The notes: generated by a model not told the origin, from the sequence alone. A DNA stretch of 58,113 bases from Candidatus Merdivicinus faecavium (GCA_018716285.1 DVKD01000059.1:1-58113); one strand, 5' to 3'; positions 1 through 9,066 are shown, counted from the stretch's first letter. Made by a program: numbers and translations.

Positions 1-1
1 C

Positions 2-121
2 TTCTTCTCTCTGGCCGATTTCGCAAACCAGCTTGCTGTCCACAACCGCCATTCCAACAACTTCCCTATGAGACCTCTAGGCTGGCTTTCTCCCTTAGAG
101 TTCGCTGTCCAATATCTTTGA
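2..121 (+). CDS. Transposase/integrase C-terminal tail (partial at window edge)
   Basis: An open frame enters from the window edge and ends at TGA 119-121, giving 39 residues. It contains NNFPMRPLGWLSP followed by LEFAVQYL, which resembles the extreme C-terminus of rve/DDE integrase-core transposases (IS3/IS481-like), where an asparagine/arginine-rich stretch leads into a ...LSPxEF... ending. The DNA is visibly less GC-rich than the neighbouring dnaJ, consistent with an inserted element. Only the tail is visible, so the family, completeness and terminal inverted repeat cannot be judged. The identification rests on remembered motif similarity. Confidence 0.5.
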   Translation, partial: FFSLADFANQLAVHNRHSNNFPMRPLGWLSPLEFAVQYL

Positions 122-162
122 CAAACCTACACTTTCTTCATTATATATACAAAAATATATGC

Positions 163-188
163 AAAAAAGCGGCAGGGTGTCCTGCCGC
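163..188 (-). terminator. Rho-independent terminator of the heat-shock operon
   Basis: On the minus strand GCGGCAGG and CCTGCCGC form an 8-bp GC-rich stem around a 4-base loop and are followed by six T residues. It lies 14 bases past the dnaJ stop codon, so it ends hrcA-grpE-dnaK-dnaJ transcription. Confidence 0.9.
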
Positions 189-201
189 TCCGCGCGATGA
201 G

Positions 202-1365
202 TTATTCGCCTTTCTTCTCCTCGAACATCTCCTTGAGCTTGTCGGAGAACTTCTTTTTCTTGGACGTCTGCTTGTCGGTCACAGCGTCGTCGAATTCCTT
301 GAGCTTTTCGATCTGCTGGCGGGTGAGGTTTTTAGGCACCTCGACGGTGACGGTGACATACTGGTCGCCCCGCCCGCGCCCGTTCAAGCGCTGGACGCCC
401 TTGCCGCGCAGCCGGAAGACGGTGCCGGGCTGGGTCCCCTCGGGGAGGTTGTATTTGACATTGCCGTCGATGGTCGGGACGGTCAGCTCGTCGCCCGCCA
501 CAGCCTGATAGAAGGAGACCGGGATCTCACAGTAGATGTCGTAGTCCTTCCGGGTGAACAGGCTGTCGGGACGGACCGAGACAAGGACCAGCAGGTCGCC
601 CGCCGGGCCGCCGTTGGTGCCCGCGTTGCCCTGCCCTCCCAGCGAGAGGGTCTGCCCGTCGTCGATGCCGGCCGGGATCTGGACCTCGACCGTCTTGGTC
701 GTGCTGCTGTAGCCCCTGCCGCCGCATTTGGGGCAGGATTTCTCGATGATCCGGCCGCGTCCGCCGCACTTCTCGCAGGGGCGCTGGCTGCTCATCATCC
801 CGAAGGGGGTCCGCTGCTGGACCCGGACCTGGCCGGTGCCGCCGCAGTCGGGGCAGGACCGCATGGCGGTCCCATTCTCCGCGCCGGTCCCCCGGCAGTC
901 GGGGCAGGACTCGGTCTTGGCGACGCTCAGCCGCTTCTTGACGCCCGCGCAGGCCTCAAAGAAGGAGATGCTCACCTGCACCCGGATATCGCTGCCGCGC
1001 CGGGGCGCGTTGGGGCTGGCCCGCCGGCTGCTGCCGAAGCCGCCGCCGAAAAAGCCCTCGAAAATATCCCCGATATCCCCCATGTCAAAGCCGCCGAAGC
1101 CGCCGCCAAAGGGATCCGCGCCGCCGCCGTAGGAGGGGTCGACCCCCGCGTGCCCGAACTGGTCGTAGCGGGAACGCTTCTGCGGGTCGGAAAGGACCTC
1201 ATAGGCCTCGTTGACCTCCTTAAATTTTTCCTCGGCATCCTTGTCGCCGGGGTTCAAGTCCGGGTGGTACTTCTTGGCCATCTGGCGGTAAGCCTTCTTC
1301 AGCTCCTCCTCCGAACAGCCCTTCTGCACTCCCAGCACTTCATAATAATCACGTTTCTCAGCCAA
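202..1365 (-). CDS. dnaJ: Chaperone protein DnaJ (Hsp40)
   Basis: Co-chaperone that delivers unfolded proteins to DnaK and stimulates its ATPase in the cytoplasm. The 387-residue protein has the full type I architecture: an N-terminal J domain with the HPD motif in KKYHPDLN (about residues 33-35), a Gly/Phe-rich linker (about 75-125), and a zinc-binding region with four CxxCxGxG repeats ([32 protein letters not shown]; about 155-220). The C-terminal substrate-binding domains and a Lys-rich tail follow. The length is normal for the family. It is the last gene of the operon, 85 bases after dnaK, and is followed directly by a strong terminator. Confidence 0.98.
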   Translation of the reverse strand: MAEKRDYYEVLGVQKGCSEEELKKAYRQMAKKYHPDLNPGDKDAEEKFKEVNEAYEVLSDPQKRSRYDQFGHAGVDPSYGGGADPFGGGFGGFDMGDIGDIFEGFFGGGFGSSRRASPNAPRRGSDIRVQVSISFFEACAGVKKRLSVAKTESCPDCRGTGAENGTAMRSCPDCGGTGQVRVQQRTPFGMMSSQRPCEKCGGRGRIIEKSCPKCGGRGYSSTTKTVEVQIPAGIDDGQTLSLGGQGNAGTNGGPAGDLLVLVSVRPDSLFTRKDYDIYCEIPVSFYQAVAGDELTVPTIDGNVKYNLPEGTQPGTVFRLRGKGVQRLNGRGRGDQYVTVTVEVPKNLTRQQIEKLKEFDDAVTDKQTSKKKKFSDKLKEMFEEKKGE

Positions 1366-1450
1366 TGGCGGTACCTCCCGTTGTTTCTAGACAGCACCAT
1401 AGGGTGCACCTGAAGGAAAGCTCAGATACACCCGTCGGCACGATGTCAGC

Positions 1451-3301
1451 TTATTTGTTGTCGTCGTTCACTTCGCGGAAATCGGCGTCCACAACGTTGG
1501 GGTCGCCGCCCTGGGCGGAAGCGCCGGGGTTGGCGCCCATATCGGGGCCGGCCGCCTGCTGCTGCGCAGCCTGGGCCTGGTAGAGCTTCTCGGAGACCGC
1601 ATAGAAGACCTTCTGGAGCTCATCCTGTTTCTGCTTGATGGTTTCGATGCTGCTGCCCTTGAGGGCTTCCTTGAGCTCATTGATCTTGGTTTCCAGCTCC
1701 GCCTTCTGGGAAGCGTCGACCTTGTCGCCGATCTCCTTGAGGGTCTTTTCGGACTGGAAGACCATCTGGTCGGCGCCGTTGCGGATGTCGACCTCTTCAC
1801 GGGCCTTCTTGTCCTCGGCCGCGAAGGCTTCCGCCTCCTTGACCGCCTTGTCGATGTCCTCCTTGGACATGTTGGTGGAGGAGGTAATGGTGATCTGCTG
1901 CTCCTTGCCGGTGCCGAGGTCCTTGGCGTAGACGTGGACGATGCCGTTGGCGTCGATGTCGAAGGTCACCTCGATCTGCGGGACGCCGCGGGGAGCCGCA
2001 GGGATGCCGTCGAGACGGAACATGCCGAGGGTCTTGTTGTCCTTTGCGAATTCGCGCTCGCCCTGCAGGACGTGGATCTCAACCGAGGTCTGGCCGTCCG
2101 CGGCGGTGGAGAAGATCTGCTGCTTCTTGACCGGGATGGTGGTGTTGCGCTCGATGATCTTGGTGAAGACGCCGCCCAGGGTCTCAAGGCCGAGGGACAG
2201 GGGGGTGACGTCGAGGAGCAGCAGCCCCTTGACCTCGCCGCCCAGGACGCCCGCCTGGATGGCTGCGCCGATGGCGACGCACTCGTCGGGGTTCAGGTTC
2301 TTGGAGGGTTCCTTGCCGGTGACCCGGGCGACAGCCTCCTGCACCGCGATGATACGGGTGGAGCCGCCGACGAGGAGGACCTTGTCAAGCTGGGAGGCGC
2401 TCAGGCCCGCATCGCTCAGGGCCTGGTTGACCGGGCCCATCGTCGCGTCGACGAGGTCGGAGGTCAGCTCGTTGAATTTCGCGCGGGTGAGGGTCATGGC
2501 CAGATGCTTCGGGCCGGTCGCATCCGCGGTGATGAAGGGGAGGTTGATGTCGGCGGTGGTGATGCCGGAGAGGTCGATCTTTGCCTTCTCGGCAGCCTCT
2601 TTGAGCCGCTGCATGGCCATGCGGTCGTTGCGGAGGTCGATGCCGTTTTCCTTCTTGAACTCCTCGGCCATCCAGTCGATGACGCGCTGGTCGAAGTCGT
2701 CGCCGCCGAGGTGGTTGTTGCCGGCGGTCGCGAGGACCTCCTGCACGCCCTCGCCCATCTCGATGATCGAGACGTCGAAGGTGCCGCCGCCCAGGTCGTA
2801 GACCATGACCTTCTGGTCGCCCTCTTTGTCCATGCCGTAAGCGAGCGCCGCCGCGGTGGGCTCGTTGATGATGCGCTTGACATCCAGGCCCGCGATGCGG
2901 CCGGCGTCCTTGGTCGCCTGGCGCTGGGAGTCGGTGAAGTAAGCGGGGACGGTGATGACCGCCTCGGTGACCGGCTCGCCGAGATACGCTTCCGCGTCAG
3001 ATTTGAGCTTCTGCAGGATCATCGCGGAAACTTCCTGAGGGGTGTAGGACTTGCCGTCGATGGTGACCTTGTAGTCCGAGCCCATGTGGCGCTTGATCGA
3101 GCTGATGGTGCGGTCGGGGTTGGTGATGGCCTGGCGCTTCGCGACCTGGCCGACCATGCGCTCGCCGTCCTTGGAGAACGCGACGACCGAAGGGGTGGTG
3201 CGGGCGCCCTCGTGGTTGGTTACGACGACAGGCTCGCCGCCCTCCATCACTGCGACGCAGGAGTTGGTAGTACCTAAGTCAATGCCGATGATTTTTCCCA
3301 T
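1451..3301 (-). CDS. dnaK: Chaperone protein DnaK (Hsp70)
   Basis: ATP-dependent Hsp70 chaperone of 616 residues. The N-terminal actin-like ATPase domain opens with the phosphate-binding signature [12 protein letters not shown] (residues 5-16) and has [13 protein letters not shown] and [10 protein letters not shown] further on. The substrate-binding domain contains [15 protein letters not shown], and the helical lid ends in an Ala/Gln/Gly-rich tail with the usual DADF element (VVDADFREV). The start is well placed, with an AGGAGGAAT ribosome binding site eight or so bases before ATG. It lies between grpE and dnaJ, and expression should follow the CIRCE/HrcA control upstream of hrcA. Confidence 0.98.
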   Translation of the reverse strand: MGKIIGIDLGTTNSCVAVMEGGEPVVVTNHEGARTTPSVVAFSKDGERMVGQVAKRQAITNPDRTISSIKRHMGSDYKVTIDGKSYTPQEVSAMILQKLKSDAEAYLGEPVTEAVITVPAYFTDSQRQATKDAGRIAGLDVKRIINEPTAAALAYGMDKEGDQKVMVYDLGGGTFDVSIIEMGEGVQEVLATAGNNHLGGDDFDQRVIDWMAEEFKKENGIDLRNDRMAMQRLKEAAEKAKIDLSGITTADINLPFITADATGPKHLAMTLTRAKFNELTSDLVDATMGPVNQALSDAGLSASQLDKVLLVGGSTRIIAVQEAVARVTGKEPSKNLNPDECVAIGAAIQAGVLGGEVKGLLLLDVTPLSLGLETLGGVFTKIIERNTTIPVKKQQIFSTAADGQTSVEIHVLQGEREFAKDNKTLGMFRLDGIPAAPRGVPQIEVTFDIDANGIVHVYAKDLGTGKEQQITITSSTNMSKEDIDKAVKEAEAFAAEDKKAREEVDIRNGADQMVFQSEKTLKEIGDKVDASQKAELETKINELKEALKGSSIETIKQKQDELQKVFYAVSEKLYQAQAAQQQAAGPDMGANPGASAQGGDPNVVDADFREVNDDNK

Positions 3302-3355
3302 AAATGATTCCTCCTAAATGAATCTGTGTGCATGTATCTTTTAAAAAATGATGAA

Positions 3356-3919
3356 TTACGGATTTGCGACGGCGACCATCACGTGGCGGATGACCTTGCC
3401 GTTCAGCTGGTAGCCCTTCTGGAGGACTGCGGCGACGGTATTGGCGCCCAGCTCCTCGTTTTCCACGGTGGAGACCGCGTAATGCAGGTCCGGGTTGAAG
3501 GGCTTGCCCTCCGCCTCGATCTCCTCGACGCCCAGCTTTTTGAAGGCGTCCTTCATGGATTTGAAGATGAGCTCCATCCCCTTTTTGAACTCGGCGTCCG
3601 CGCATTCGGCGGTCATGGCCCGTTCAAAGTTGTCCAGGACGGGCAGCAGCTCCAGGATGCATTTGCTCTTGGCCACCACGCCGATCTCGTCCTTTTCCCG
3701 CGCAGTGCGCTTGCGGAAGTTGTCGAATTCGGCCAGCTGGCGGAGCAGGCGATCCGAGAGGTCTGCGTTTTCCTTTTTGAGCTGTTCGAGCTCGTCGGGC
3801 TTTTCCTCCTCAGCGGCAGGGGATTCCGCGGGGGCGTCCTCCTCTGCGGCAGGCGCGTCCTGCTGCTCGGGTTCAAGCTCGAGCTCAAGTTCTTCTTTAT
3901 CTGTATCCTTCTTACCCAC
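3356..3919 (-). CDS. grpE: Nucleotide exchange factor GrpE
   Basis: GrpE releases ADP from DnaK and resets the chaperone cycle. The 187-residue protein begins with an acidic, Glu/Ala/Pro-rich disordered stretch of about 55 residues. A coiled coil follows (roughly 57-110, including DRLLRQLAEFDNFRKRT), then the C-terminal beta domain ending GYQLNGKVIRHVMVAVANP, which is the family signature. The start is GTG at 3917-3919, the only plausible start here. An AAAGGA ribosome site overlaps the end of hrcA, whose stop lies just 8 bases upstream. This is the standard hrcA-grpE-dnaK order of Firmicutes. Confidence 0.96.
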   Translation of the reverse strand: MGKKDTDKEELELELEPEQQDAPAAEEDAPAESPAAEEEKPDELEQLKKENADLSDRLLRQLAEFDNFRKRTAREKDEIGVVAKSKCILELLPVLDNFERAMTAECADAEFKKGMELIFKSMKDAFKKLGVEEIEAEGKPFNPDLHYAVSTVENEELGANTVAAVLQKGYQLNGKVIRHVMVAVANP

Positions 3920-3927
3920 TTTGCGAA

Positions 3928-4962
3928 TCAGTCCTTTCGTTCGTCATACTGTTCGGTAATCAGCCGGGAAACGGTATCCGACAGATACTCGATATAGGGG
4001 ATAATCCGGCTGTAGTCCAGCCGCAGGGGGCCGATCACGCCGAGGCTTCCCGCCCGCTTGCCCGCCCGGCTGTAGCCGGTGACAATCAGGCTGGAATTCG
4101 CGACCTTGAATTCCTCGCTTTCATCCCCGAAGACGATCTGGATCCCGCTGATCCCCCGGCCCAGCAGCGGCTCAAGCTGCTGCCGCACCTGGAGGAAGTC
4201 CTTTATGCTCTCCGCCTGGAAATCCGCTCTGGCGAGCAGCGCGCTCTCGTTGCGGAGTTCGAACCTCTGCTGCCTGAGCTTCCCGGCGATGTCGTAGATG
4301 CCGTACAGCAGCGGAGCCAGCGCCGCGCCGTAAGGCCCCAGCGCCACCCCGAGCTCGAGCATCTTCTGGTTGGTCAGCTCATCGATCCGCATCCCGGTCA
4401 GGTTCTGCCGGATGAAGTTGACGAAGAAGGAGATTTGCTCGTTTGAGAGCTCGAAATCCAGCCGGCAGACCCGGTTCTCCACCGCGCCGCTCGACGTGAT
4501 GAGGAGCAGGGCGTAAAGCCGCCTCCCGGCGGGGATGACGTCCAGCCGCGTGATGGTCGAAAAGTCCACCTTGCTCGAGGCGCTCACAATGGCGCAGCCG
4601 GTCACCTGCGCGAGCAGGTTCACCGCGTTTTCAATGAGGGTGCGGGGGTTTAAATCCCCGTTTAATAAGGTGTCCTCGATGTTTTTGCGGTCGTATTCCG
4701 AAAGCGGCCGGCGCGGCATCAGGTTCGCAATATAAAACCGGTAGCCGCGGTAGGAAGGGATCCGCCCGGCCGAGGTGTGCGGCTGCTCCAAATACCCCAG
4801 CCGCTCGAGGGCGGCCATATCGTTGCGGATCGTCGCCGGCGACACCGCGTAGCTGAGCGCTTCGGAAACCGTCTTGGATCCGACCGGTTCCCCTGTTCGG
4901 ATGTACCGGTCGACCACCAGCTTCAGAATATCAAGCTTGCGCGTATCCAGCGCCTTCACCAT
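3928..4962 (-). CDS. hrcA: Heat-inducible transcription repressor HrcA
   Basis: HrcA represses class I heat-shock genes by binding CIRCE and is kept active by GroEL. The protein has a winged-helix N-terminus (VDRYIRTGEPVGSKTVSEAL, then SPATIRNDMAALERLGYL), a GAF-like central domain and the typical C-terminal end (IGPLRLDYSRIIPYIEYLSD). I place the start at ATG 4962 (344 residues) because GAGGTGAGA sits just before it. A GTG at 4977 would lie at the edge of CIRCE with no ribosome site. CIRCE and a sigma-A-type promoter directly upstream point to autoregulation. Confidence 0.96.
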   Translation of the reverse strand: MVKALDTRKLDILKLVVDRYIRTGEPVGSKTVSEALSYAVSPATIRNDMAALERLGYLEQPHTSAGRIPSYRGYRFYIANLMPRRPLSEYDRKNIEDTLLNGDLNPRTLIENAVNLLAQVTGCAIVSASSKVDFSTITRLDVIPAGRRLYALLLITSSGAVENRVCRLDFELSNEQISFFVNFIRQNLTGMRIDELTNQKMLELGVALGPYGAALAPLLYGIYDIAGKLRQQRFELRNESALLARADFQAESIKDFLQVRQQLEPLLGRGISGIQIVFGDESEEFKVANSSLIVTGYSRAGKRAGSLGVIGPLRLDYSRIIPYIEYLSDTVSRLITEQYDERKD

Positions 4963-4977
4963 TCTCACCTCTTTCAC

Positions 4978-5004
4978 TTAGCACTCACTATCCTCGAGTG
5001 CTAA
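4978..5004. promoter_or_regulatory. CIRCE operator
   Basis: Perfect CIRCE element: TTAGCACTC, nine-base spacer, GAGTGCTAA. It sits between the hrcA promoter and the hrcA start and is the known target of HrcA. Confidence 0.97.
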
Positions 5005-5008
5005 TATA

Positions 5009-5037
5009 AGATTAACACGATTTTCCTCTGTTGTCAA
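5009..5037 (-). promoter_or_regulatory. Sigma-A-type promoter of the hrcA operon
   Basis: Reading the minus strand, TTGACA (5037-5032) and TAATCT (5014-5009) are separated by 17 bases. CIRCE begins directly downstream, so bound HrcA would block initiation or elongation. Confidence 0.75.
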
Positions 5038-5199
5038 TAGGCAATTGTTAACAATTTGTGAACTTTTCCGGGAGGTTTTGAGAAAATTTGCTGCTCCCCG
5101 CAAGAATTGTGCCCGCCGCCCGATCGAATATACTCCCGACAAAAATCGCGCCGTTTCCCCGCCCTCTTTCGGTGATTTTGCAGGAAAACAGAAGAGTTC

Positions 5200-5228
5200 T
5201 TGCAAAAACCATCCGGAGGGATTATAAT
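5200..5228 (+). promoter_or_regulatory. Sigma-A-type promoter of the RpiR-family gene
   Basis: TTGCAA (5200-5205) and a perfect TATAAT (5223-5228) are 17 bases apart. The ribosome site GAGGAGG and the ATG at 5263 follow. Confidence 0.8.
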
Positions 5229-5262
5229 AGGAAGAGATTCTCCGCGCAGAGGAGGCAGTCAG

Positions 5263-6132
5263 ATGGACATTCTTGCAGAAATCGAAGACAAATACCCCCA
5301 GTTTTCCAAGGGGCAGAAAAAAATTGCCGACTACATTTCCGCCCACGCGGACAAGGCGGCCTTCATGACCGCCGCGAAGCTCGGCGCGACGGTGGGCGTC
5401 AGCGAATCGACCGTCGTCCGCTTCGCCTACGAGATCGGCTTTGAGGGTTATCCCGACCTTTCCAGGGCGCTCCAGCAGATCATCCGCACCCAGCTCACCT
5501 CGGTCCAGCGCATTGAGGTCACCCGCGACCGGATCGGCGCGGGCAGCGTTCTGGAGGAGGTCCTCACCCAGGACATGGACAAGATCAAGCGGACTTTGGA
5601 GGAGACCTCCCGCCGCGACTTTGAGGAGGCCGCCGCCGCGATTGCCAACGCCCGCAGCATCTACGTCATCGGCGACCGCAGCGCCTCGGCCCTCGCGCGC
5701 TTTGCCCACTACTACTTAAACCTCATGTTTGAGAATGTGCGGCTTGTCACGACAACGAGCAGCAGCGACCTGTTTGAACAGATCATGCGGGTCGGCAGCG
5801 AGGACGCGGTCATCGGCATCAGCTTCCCCCGCTACTCCAACATGACGGTGCAGGCCTTCTCCTTTGCCGCGCGCTCCGGCGCGAAGATCATCGCGGTCAC
5901 GGACGGCCCGAACTCCCCCCTCGCCCAGGACGCCACCTATCTTCTCTCCGCCCGCAGCGACATGAACTCCTTTGTGGATTCGCTGGTCGCCCCACTGAGC
6001 TTACTGAACGCCCTGCTCGTTCAGGTCTCGATGAACAAGCAGGAGGAGGTCGTCGGCACTTTCCGCCGCCTGGAGAGCATCTGGGACGAATACCACGTCT
6101 ACCAGAATGCGCGTGACCGCGCTGGACAATGA
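5263..6132 (+). CDS. MurR/RpiR family transcriptional regulator
   Basis: Transcription factor that senses a phosphosugar. Residues 1-75 form the HTH_6 DNA-binding domain (KIADYISAHADKAAFMTAAK, then GVSESTVVRFAYEIGFEGY). About residues 120-255 form a SIS phosphosugar-binding domain (IYVIGDRSASALARFAHYYL; VIGISFPRYSNMTVQAFSFA). The start is ATG 5263, preceded by AGAGGAGG; the frame is open further upstream but that part overlaps the promoter. The last codons (ARDRAGQ, stop) come from the first partial copy of the 115-bp repeat family, so the native C-terminus may have been replaced. Its target genes are not clear from the neighbourhood. Confidence 0.9.
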   Translation: MDILAEIEDKYPQFSKGQKKIADYISAHADKAAFMTAAKLGATVGVSESTVVRFAYEIGFEGYPDLSRALQQIIRTQLTSVQRIEVTRDRIGAGSVLEEVLTQDMDKIKRTLEETSRRDFEEAAAAIANARSIYVIGDRSASALARFAHYYLNLMFENVRLVTTTSSSDLFEQIMRVGSEDAVIGISFPRYSNMTVQAFSFAARSGAKIIAVTDGPNSPLAQDATYLLSARSDMNSFVDSLVAPLSLLNALLVQVSMNKQEEVVGTFRRLESIWDEYHVYQNARDRAGQ

Positions 6133-6470
6133 CGAGCCCGGCGCGTGACCGCGCTGGACAAATCGCCGCGGCAGCCTTCCCCGCGCCGGGCTTCGGCTGG
6201 CGTGAACAGGTCACGCCCCTGGCGCATGTTCCCCCGTGGCCTTTTTTGTGACTAGCCCGTGACCGCGCTGGACAAGTCGCCGCGGCAGCCTTCCCCGCGC
6301 CGGGCTTCGGCAGCGTGAACAAGTCACGCCACTGATGCCTGTTCCCCCGCAATCTTCCTTTTTGTGACTAGTCCGTGACCGCGCTGGACAAATCGCCGCG
6401 GCAGCCTTCCCCGCGCCGGGCTTCGGCTGGCGCATGTTCCTCCGCAAGGGGTTCCACCCCTATTGATTTA
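6113..6470 (+). repeat. Repeat family R1: tandem block of about 115-bp units
   Basis: The core GTGACCGCGCTGGACAA starts at 6113 (truncated), 6145, 6259 and 6375. In the last three it continues into CGCCGCGGCAGCCTTCC and CGCGCCGGGCTTCGG. Spacing is 114 and 116 bases. Between cores, units share GTGAACA.GTCACGCC and a TTTTTTGTGACTAG.CC segment. The family recurs at 11684, 32866-33065 and 38021-38380. No coding function is likely, although frames stay open within it. Confidence 0.9.
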
Positions 6471-6570
6471 TTGTTGTGCAGGAATTGCGTGAACCGCCTG
6501 TCCCGTCTATAGGGACGAACTGCACACACCCCCACCATCTATACATCAAAAATCCCCCACGAGGTGCCAT

Positions 6571-7848
6571 ATGAACCAAACCGACCTGATCGTCATCGGC
6601 GCGGGCCCTGCCGGCATGATGGCGGCCATCACCGCCGCGCAGCGCGGGAAATCCGTCCTCCTCCTCGAGCGCAATCCCCGTCCCGGCCGCAAGCTGCTCA
6701 TTACCGGCAAGGGCCGCTGCAACGTCACCAACAACTGCGGGCAGGACGCCCTCCTCGCCAACATCCCCCGCAACCCGCGCTTTCTCTACTCTGCCTTCGC
6801 CCGCTTCTCGACCGCCGACACCATCGCTTTTTTTGAGTCGCGCGGCCTCCCGCTCAAAACCGAGCGCGGCAGCCGCGTCTTCCCCCAGTCGGACCGGGCT
6901 GCCGACGTCTTAGCTGTCCTCGAGCGCGCCCTCCGGGAGCTGAACGTCCCCGTGATAAACGCCCGCGTTTCCTCCCTCCTCATAGACGAGGAGCAAAAGA
7001 CGGTCCTTGGGGTCCGCTGCGGGGACGGGCGGGAATTCCGCGCCGCCGCTACCCTCCTCGCCTGCGGCGGCATGTCCTACCCTCAGACCGGCTCGACCGG
7101 CGACGGCTACGCCCTCGCGGCCCAGGCGGGCCACCGCATTATTCCCCCCGTCCCCTCCCTTATCCCCATCCTCACCGAGGAGAAGGAGCCGCGGGAGATG
7201 CAGGGGCTTTCCCTCAAAAACGTCACCCTCACCGTTTACCGCGGGGAGAAGCCGGTTTTCTCCGAGCTGGGCGAGCTGCTCTTCACCCATTTCGGCGTAA
7301 GCGGGCCGCTCGTCCTCTCCGCCTCCGCCCACATGGAGGGCCAAAAGCCGGAGGGGCCCTGCACCGCCGCTTTCTGCGCCACGATGCTCAAGGGGAAAGG
7401 CTACCGCCTTTCCATCGACTGGAAGCCCGGCCTTTCGGAGGAGCAGCTGGACCGCCGTCTCCTGCGGGATTTTGCGAAATTCCAGAATAAAGACGCCGTC
7501 AACAGCCTGGGCGAGCTCCTCCCGCGCAAGGCCATCCCCGTCCTGCTGCGGCGGGCCGGCATCCCCCTTGAGGAGAAGGTCAACCGCATCACCAAGGAGC
7601 AGCGCCGCCGCCTTCTCGAGACCCTCAAGGGCTACGCCCTCACCCCCGTGGGCTTCCGCCCCATCGAGGAGGCGATCATCACCTCGGGCGGGGTCGACGT
7701 CCGGGAGGTAAACCCCAAGACGATGGCCTCCAAGCTGGCAAGCGGCCTCTATTTTGCCGGCGAGCTGCTCGACGTCGACGGCTACACCGGCGGCTTCAAC
7801 CTCCAGATCGCCTTCGCGACCGGCGTGCTGGCCGGCGAAGGGTGTTAA
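6571..7848 (+). CDS. BaiN/HI0933-family FAD-dependent oxidoreductase
   Basis: Flavoprotein of the HI0933/YhiN (BaiN-like, 'aminoacetone oxidase family') group, with a Rossmann FAD domain at the N-terminus. DLIVIGAGPAGMMAAITAA (about residues 4-22) binds the ADP part of FAD, ERNPRPGRKLLITGKGRCN is the family signature, and the C-terminus carries GELLDVDGYTGGFNLQIAFA, the second flavin-contact motif. Length, 425 residues, is normal. The physiological substrate of the family is poorly defined; BaiN has been linked to bile-acid dehydroxylation, but that does not transfer automatically. It follows the R1 repeat block and has no clear operon partner. Confidence 0.9.
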   Translation: MNQTDLIVIGAGPAGMMAAITAAQRGKSVLLLERNPRPGRKLLITGKGRCNVTNNCGQDALLANIPRNPRFLYSAFARFSTADTIAFFESRGLPLKTERGSRVFPQSDRAADVLAVLERALRELNVPVINARVSSLLIDEEQKTVLGVRCGDGREFRAAATLLACGGMSYPQTGSTGDGYALAAQAGHRIIPPVPSLIPILTEEKEPREMQGLSLKNVTLTVYRGEKPVFSELGELLFTHFGVSGPLVLSASAHMEGQKPEGPCTAAFCATMLKGKGYRLSIDWKPGLSEEQLDRRLLRDFAKFQNKDAVNSLGELLPRKAIPVLLRRAGIPLEEKVNRITKEQRRRLLETLKGYALTPVGFRPIEEAIITSGGVDVREVNPKTMASKLASGLYFAGELLDVDGYTGGFNLQIAFATGVLAGEGC

Positions 7849-7870
7849 CGGCCGCATTCTCCGATAATTC

Positions 7871-7902
7871 CAAAAATTTTGCTTTTTTTGCAAAAATTTT
7901 GC
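7871..7902. promoter_or_regulatory. Paired AT-rich palindromic sites, candidate operator
   Basis: CAAAAATTTTGC (7871-7882) recurs at 7891-7902, where it is part of the near-palindrome GCAAAAATTTTGC. The offset of 20 bases is close to two helical turns. The pair sits immediately upstream of the promoter of the Gfo/Idh/MocA gene in otherwise GC-rich DNA. The binding protein is unknown. Confidence 0.45.
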
Positions 7903-7932
7903 TTGCAAATGCCGTCCCATCCGCGCTATAAT
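7903..7932 (+). promoter_or_regulatory. Sigma-A-type promoter of the Gfo/Idh/MocA gene
   Basis: TTGCAA (7903-7908) and a perfect TATAAT (7927-7932) are 18 bases apart, 36 bases before the ATG. Confidence 0.75.
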
Positions 7933-7968
7933 GACAGCAAATACCTTTGTTCCGAAAGGAGACCGCCC

Positions 7969-9066
7969 ATGAAAAAGCTCCGCATTGCAATCATCGGCAC
8001 CGGCGGCATCGCCCACGCCCACATGCGCGCCTACGCGCAGATGGAGGACGTCGAGATCGTTGCAGGCTCCGACCTCATCCCCGGCAAGGCCCGCGCCTTC
8101 TTAGACGAATTCGGCCTGACCGACGCTAAGGACTACGAGAACACCCAAACCATGCTCGACGAGATGAAGCCCGACGCCGTCAGCGTCTGCACCTACAACT
8201 CGACCCACGCCGAGTGCACCATTCAAGCCCTCCGCGCCGGCTGCCATGTCCTGCTTGAAAAGCCCATGACCGTCCATCTGGACGAGGCCCTCGAGATCAT
8301 GAAAGCGGAGAAGGAGGCCGGCAAGATCGTCACCATCGGCTTCCAGCCCCGCTACGACTCCCGGATGCGCAAGATCAAAGAGGTCGTCGACTCCGGCGTC
8401 CTCGGCAAGATTTACTACATCCAGACCGGCGGCGGCCGCCGCCGCGGCATCCCCGGCAGCACCTTTATTGAGAAGGACCTCGCCGGCGTCGGCGCCCTCG
8501 CGGACATCGGCTGCTACGCCCTCGATATGGTCCTAAACGCCATCGGCTACCCGAAGCCCCTCACCGTCTCGGCCTCTGCCTACGACTACTTCGGCAAAAA
8601 CCCCAAATACACCCCCGAGGCGGACGCCAAGCGCTTCAGCGTCGACGACTTCTCGGCGGCCTTTATCCGGCTGGAGGGCGGCATCACCCTCGACTTCCGG
8701 ATGTCCTGGGCGATGCACATGAACACCACCGGCGCGACCATCATCCTCGGCACCGACGCCGGCCTGCGGATCGAGCCCGCCAACCCCGAGAGCCTCTGGG
8801 GCGGCGCGTGGGACGGCAGCTGCGGCGACGTCACCCTCTTCCACGACCAGTTCGGCACCCCGACCTACACCCCCGTCCCCCTCACCGACCAGGGCGAGGA
8901 CCGCTTCTACCTGAAGGTCCGCTCCTTCGTCGACGCCATCCTCGAGGGCAAGCCCGCCCCCATCCCGACCTCCCAGATCATCTACAACCAGGCCATCATC
9001 GACGGCATCATCCGCTCCTCCGAGTCCGGCCATGAAGTCGCGGTCGAGCTGCCTGAAAACCTGTAA
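7969..9066 (+). CDS. Gfo/Idh/MocA family oxidoreductase
   Basis: NAD(P)-dependent sugar or polyol dehydrogenase, 365 residues. The N-terminal Rossmann fold starts RIAIIGTGGIAHAHMRAY, the family EKP motif appears in HVLLEKPMTVHLDEAL (about residues 93-100), and the C-terminal alpha/beta domain contains GGGRRRGIPGSTFI and GALADIGCYALDMVL. The start is ATG 7969, preceded by GAAAGGAGA; upstream in-frame codons overlap the promoter. It is a single gene with its own promoter and terminator, facing the rhamnosidase gene. Members of this family oxidise sugar hydroxyls, including the 3-OH of glycosides. The actual substrate cannot be read from the sequence. Confidence 0.92.
   Translation: MKKLRIAIIGTGGIAHAHMRAYAQMEDVEIVAGSDLIPGKARAFLDEFGLTDAKDYENTQTMLDEMKPDAVSVCTYNSTHAECTIQALRAGCHVLLEKPMTVHLDEALEIMKAEKEAGKIVTIGFQPRYDSRMRKIKEVVDSGVLGKIYYIQTGGGRRRGIPGSTFIEKDLAGVGALADIGCYALDMVLNAIGYPKPLTVSASAYDYFGKNPKYTPEADAKRFSVDDFSAAFIRLEGGITLDFRMSWAMHMNTTGATIILGTDAGLRIEPANPESLWGGAWDGSCGDVTLFHDQFGTPTYTPVPLTDQGEDRFYLKVRSFVDAILEGKPAPIPTSQIIYNQAIIDGIIRSSESGHEVAVELPENL

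Noticed and set aside
117-146. TTGACA-N17-TTATAT promoter-like sequence pointing into the dnaJ terminator
   Set aside because: It overlaps the end of the transposase frame and would drive only antisense RNA into dnaJ; the T/A-rich context makes a chance match likely.
1934-3277. Long plus-strand open frame (447 codons) opposite dnaK
   Set aside because: It is the antisense shadow of dnaK caused by GC-rich third positions; it has no ribosome site and no family motifs. The same applies to 118-1413, 20617-22293, 31244-31852, 41646-43523, 50244-52292 and 54547-55641.
4963-4977. Extended HrcA start at GTG 4977
   Set aside because: The codon touches CIRCE and has no ribosome site, whereas ATG 4962 has GAGGTGAGA at proper distance.
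5897-6447. Minus-strand open frames through the R1 block (repeated PKPGAGKAAAA.CPARSRA)
   Set aside because: The repeated peptides are translations of the DNA repeat, with no start signals; the same peptides appear in 32813-33086 for the same reason.
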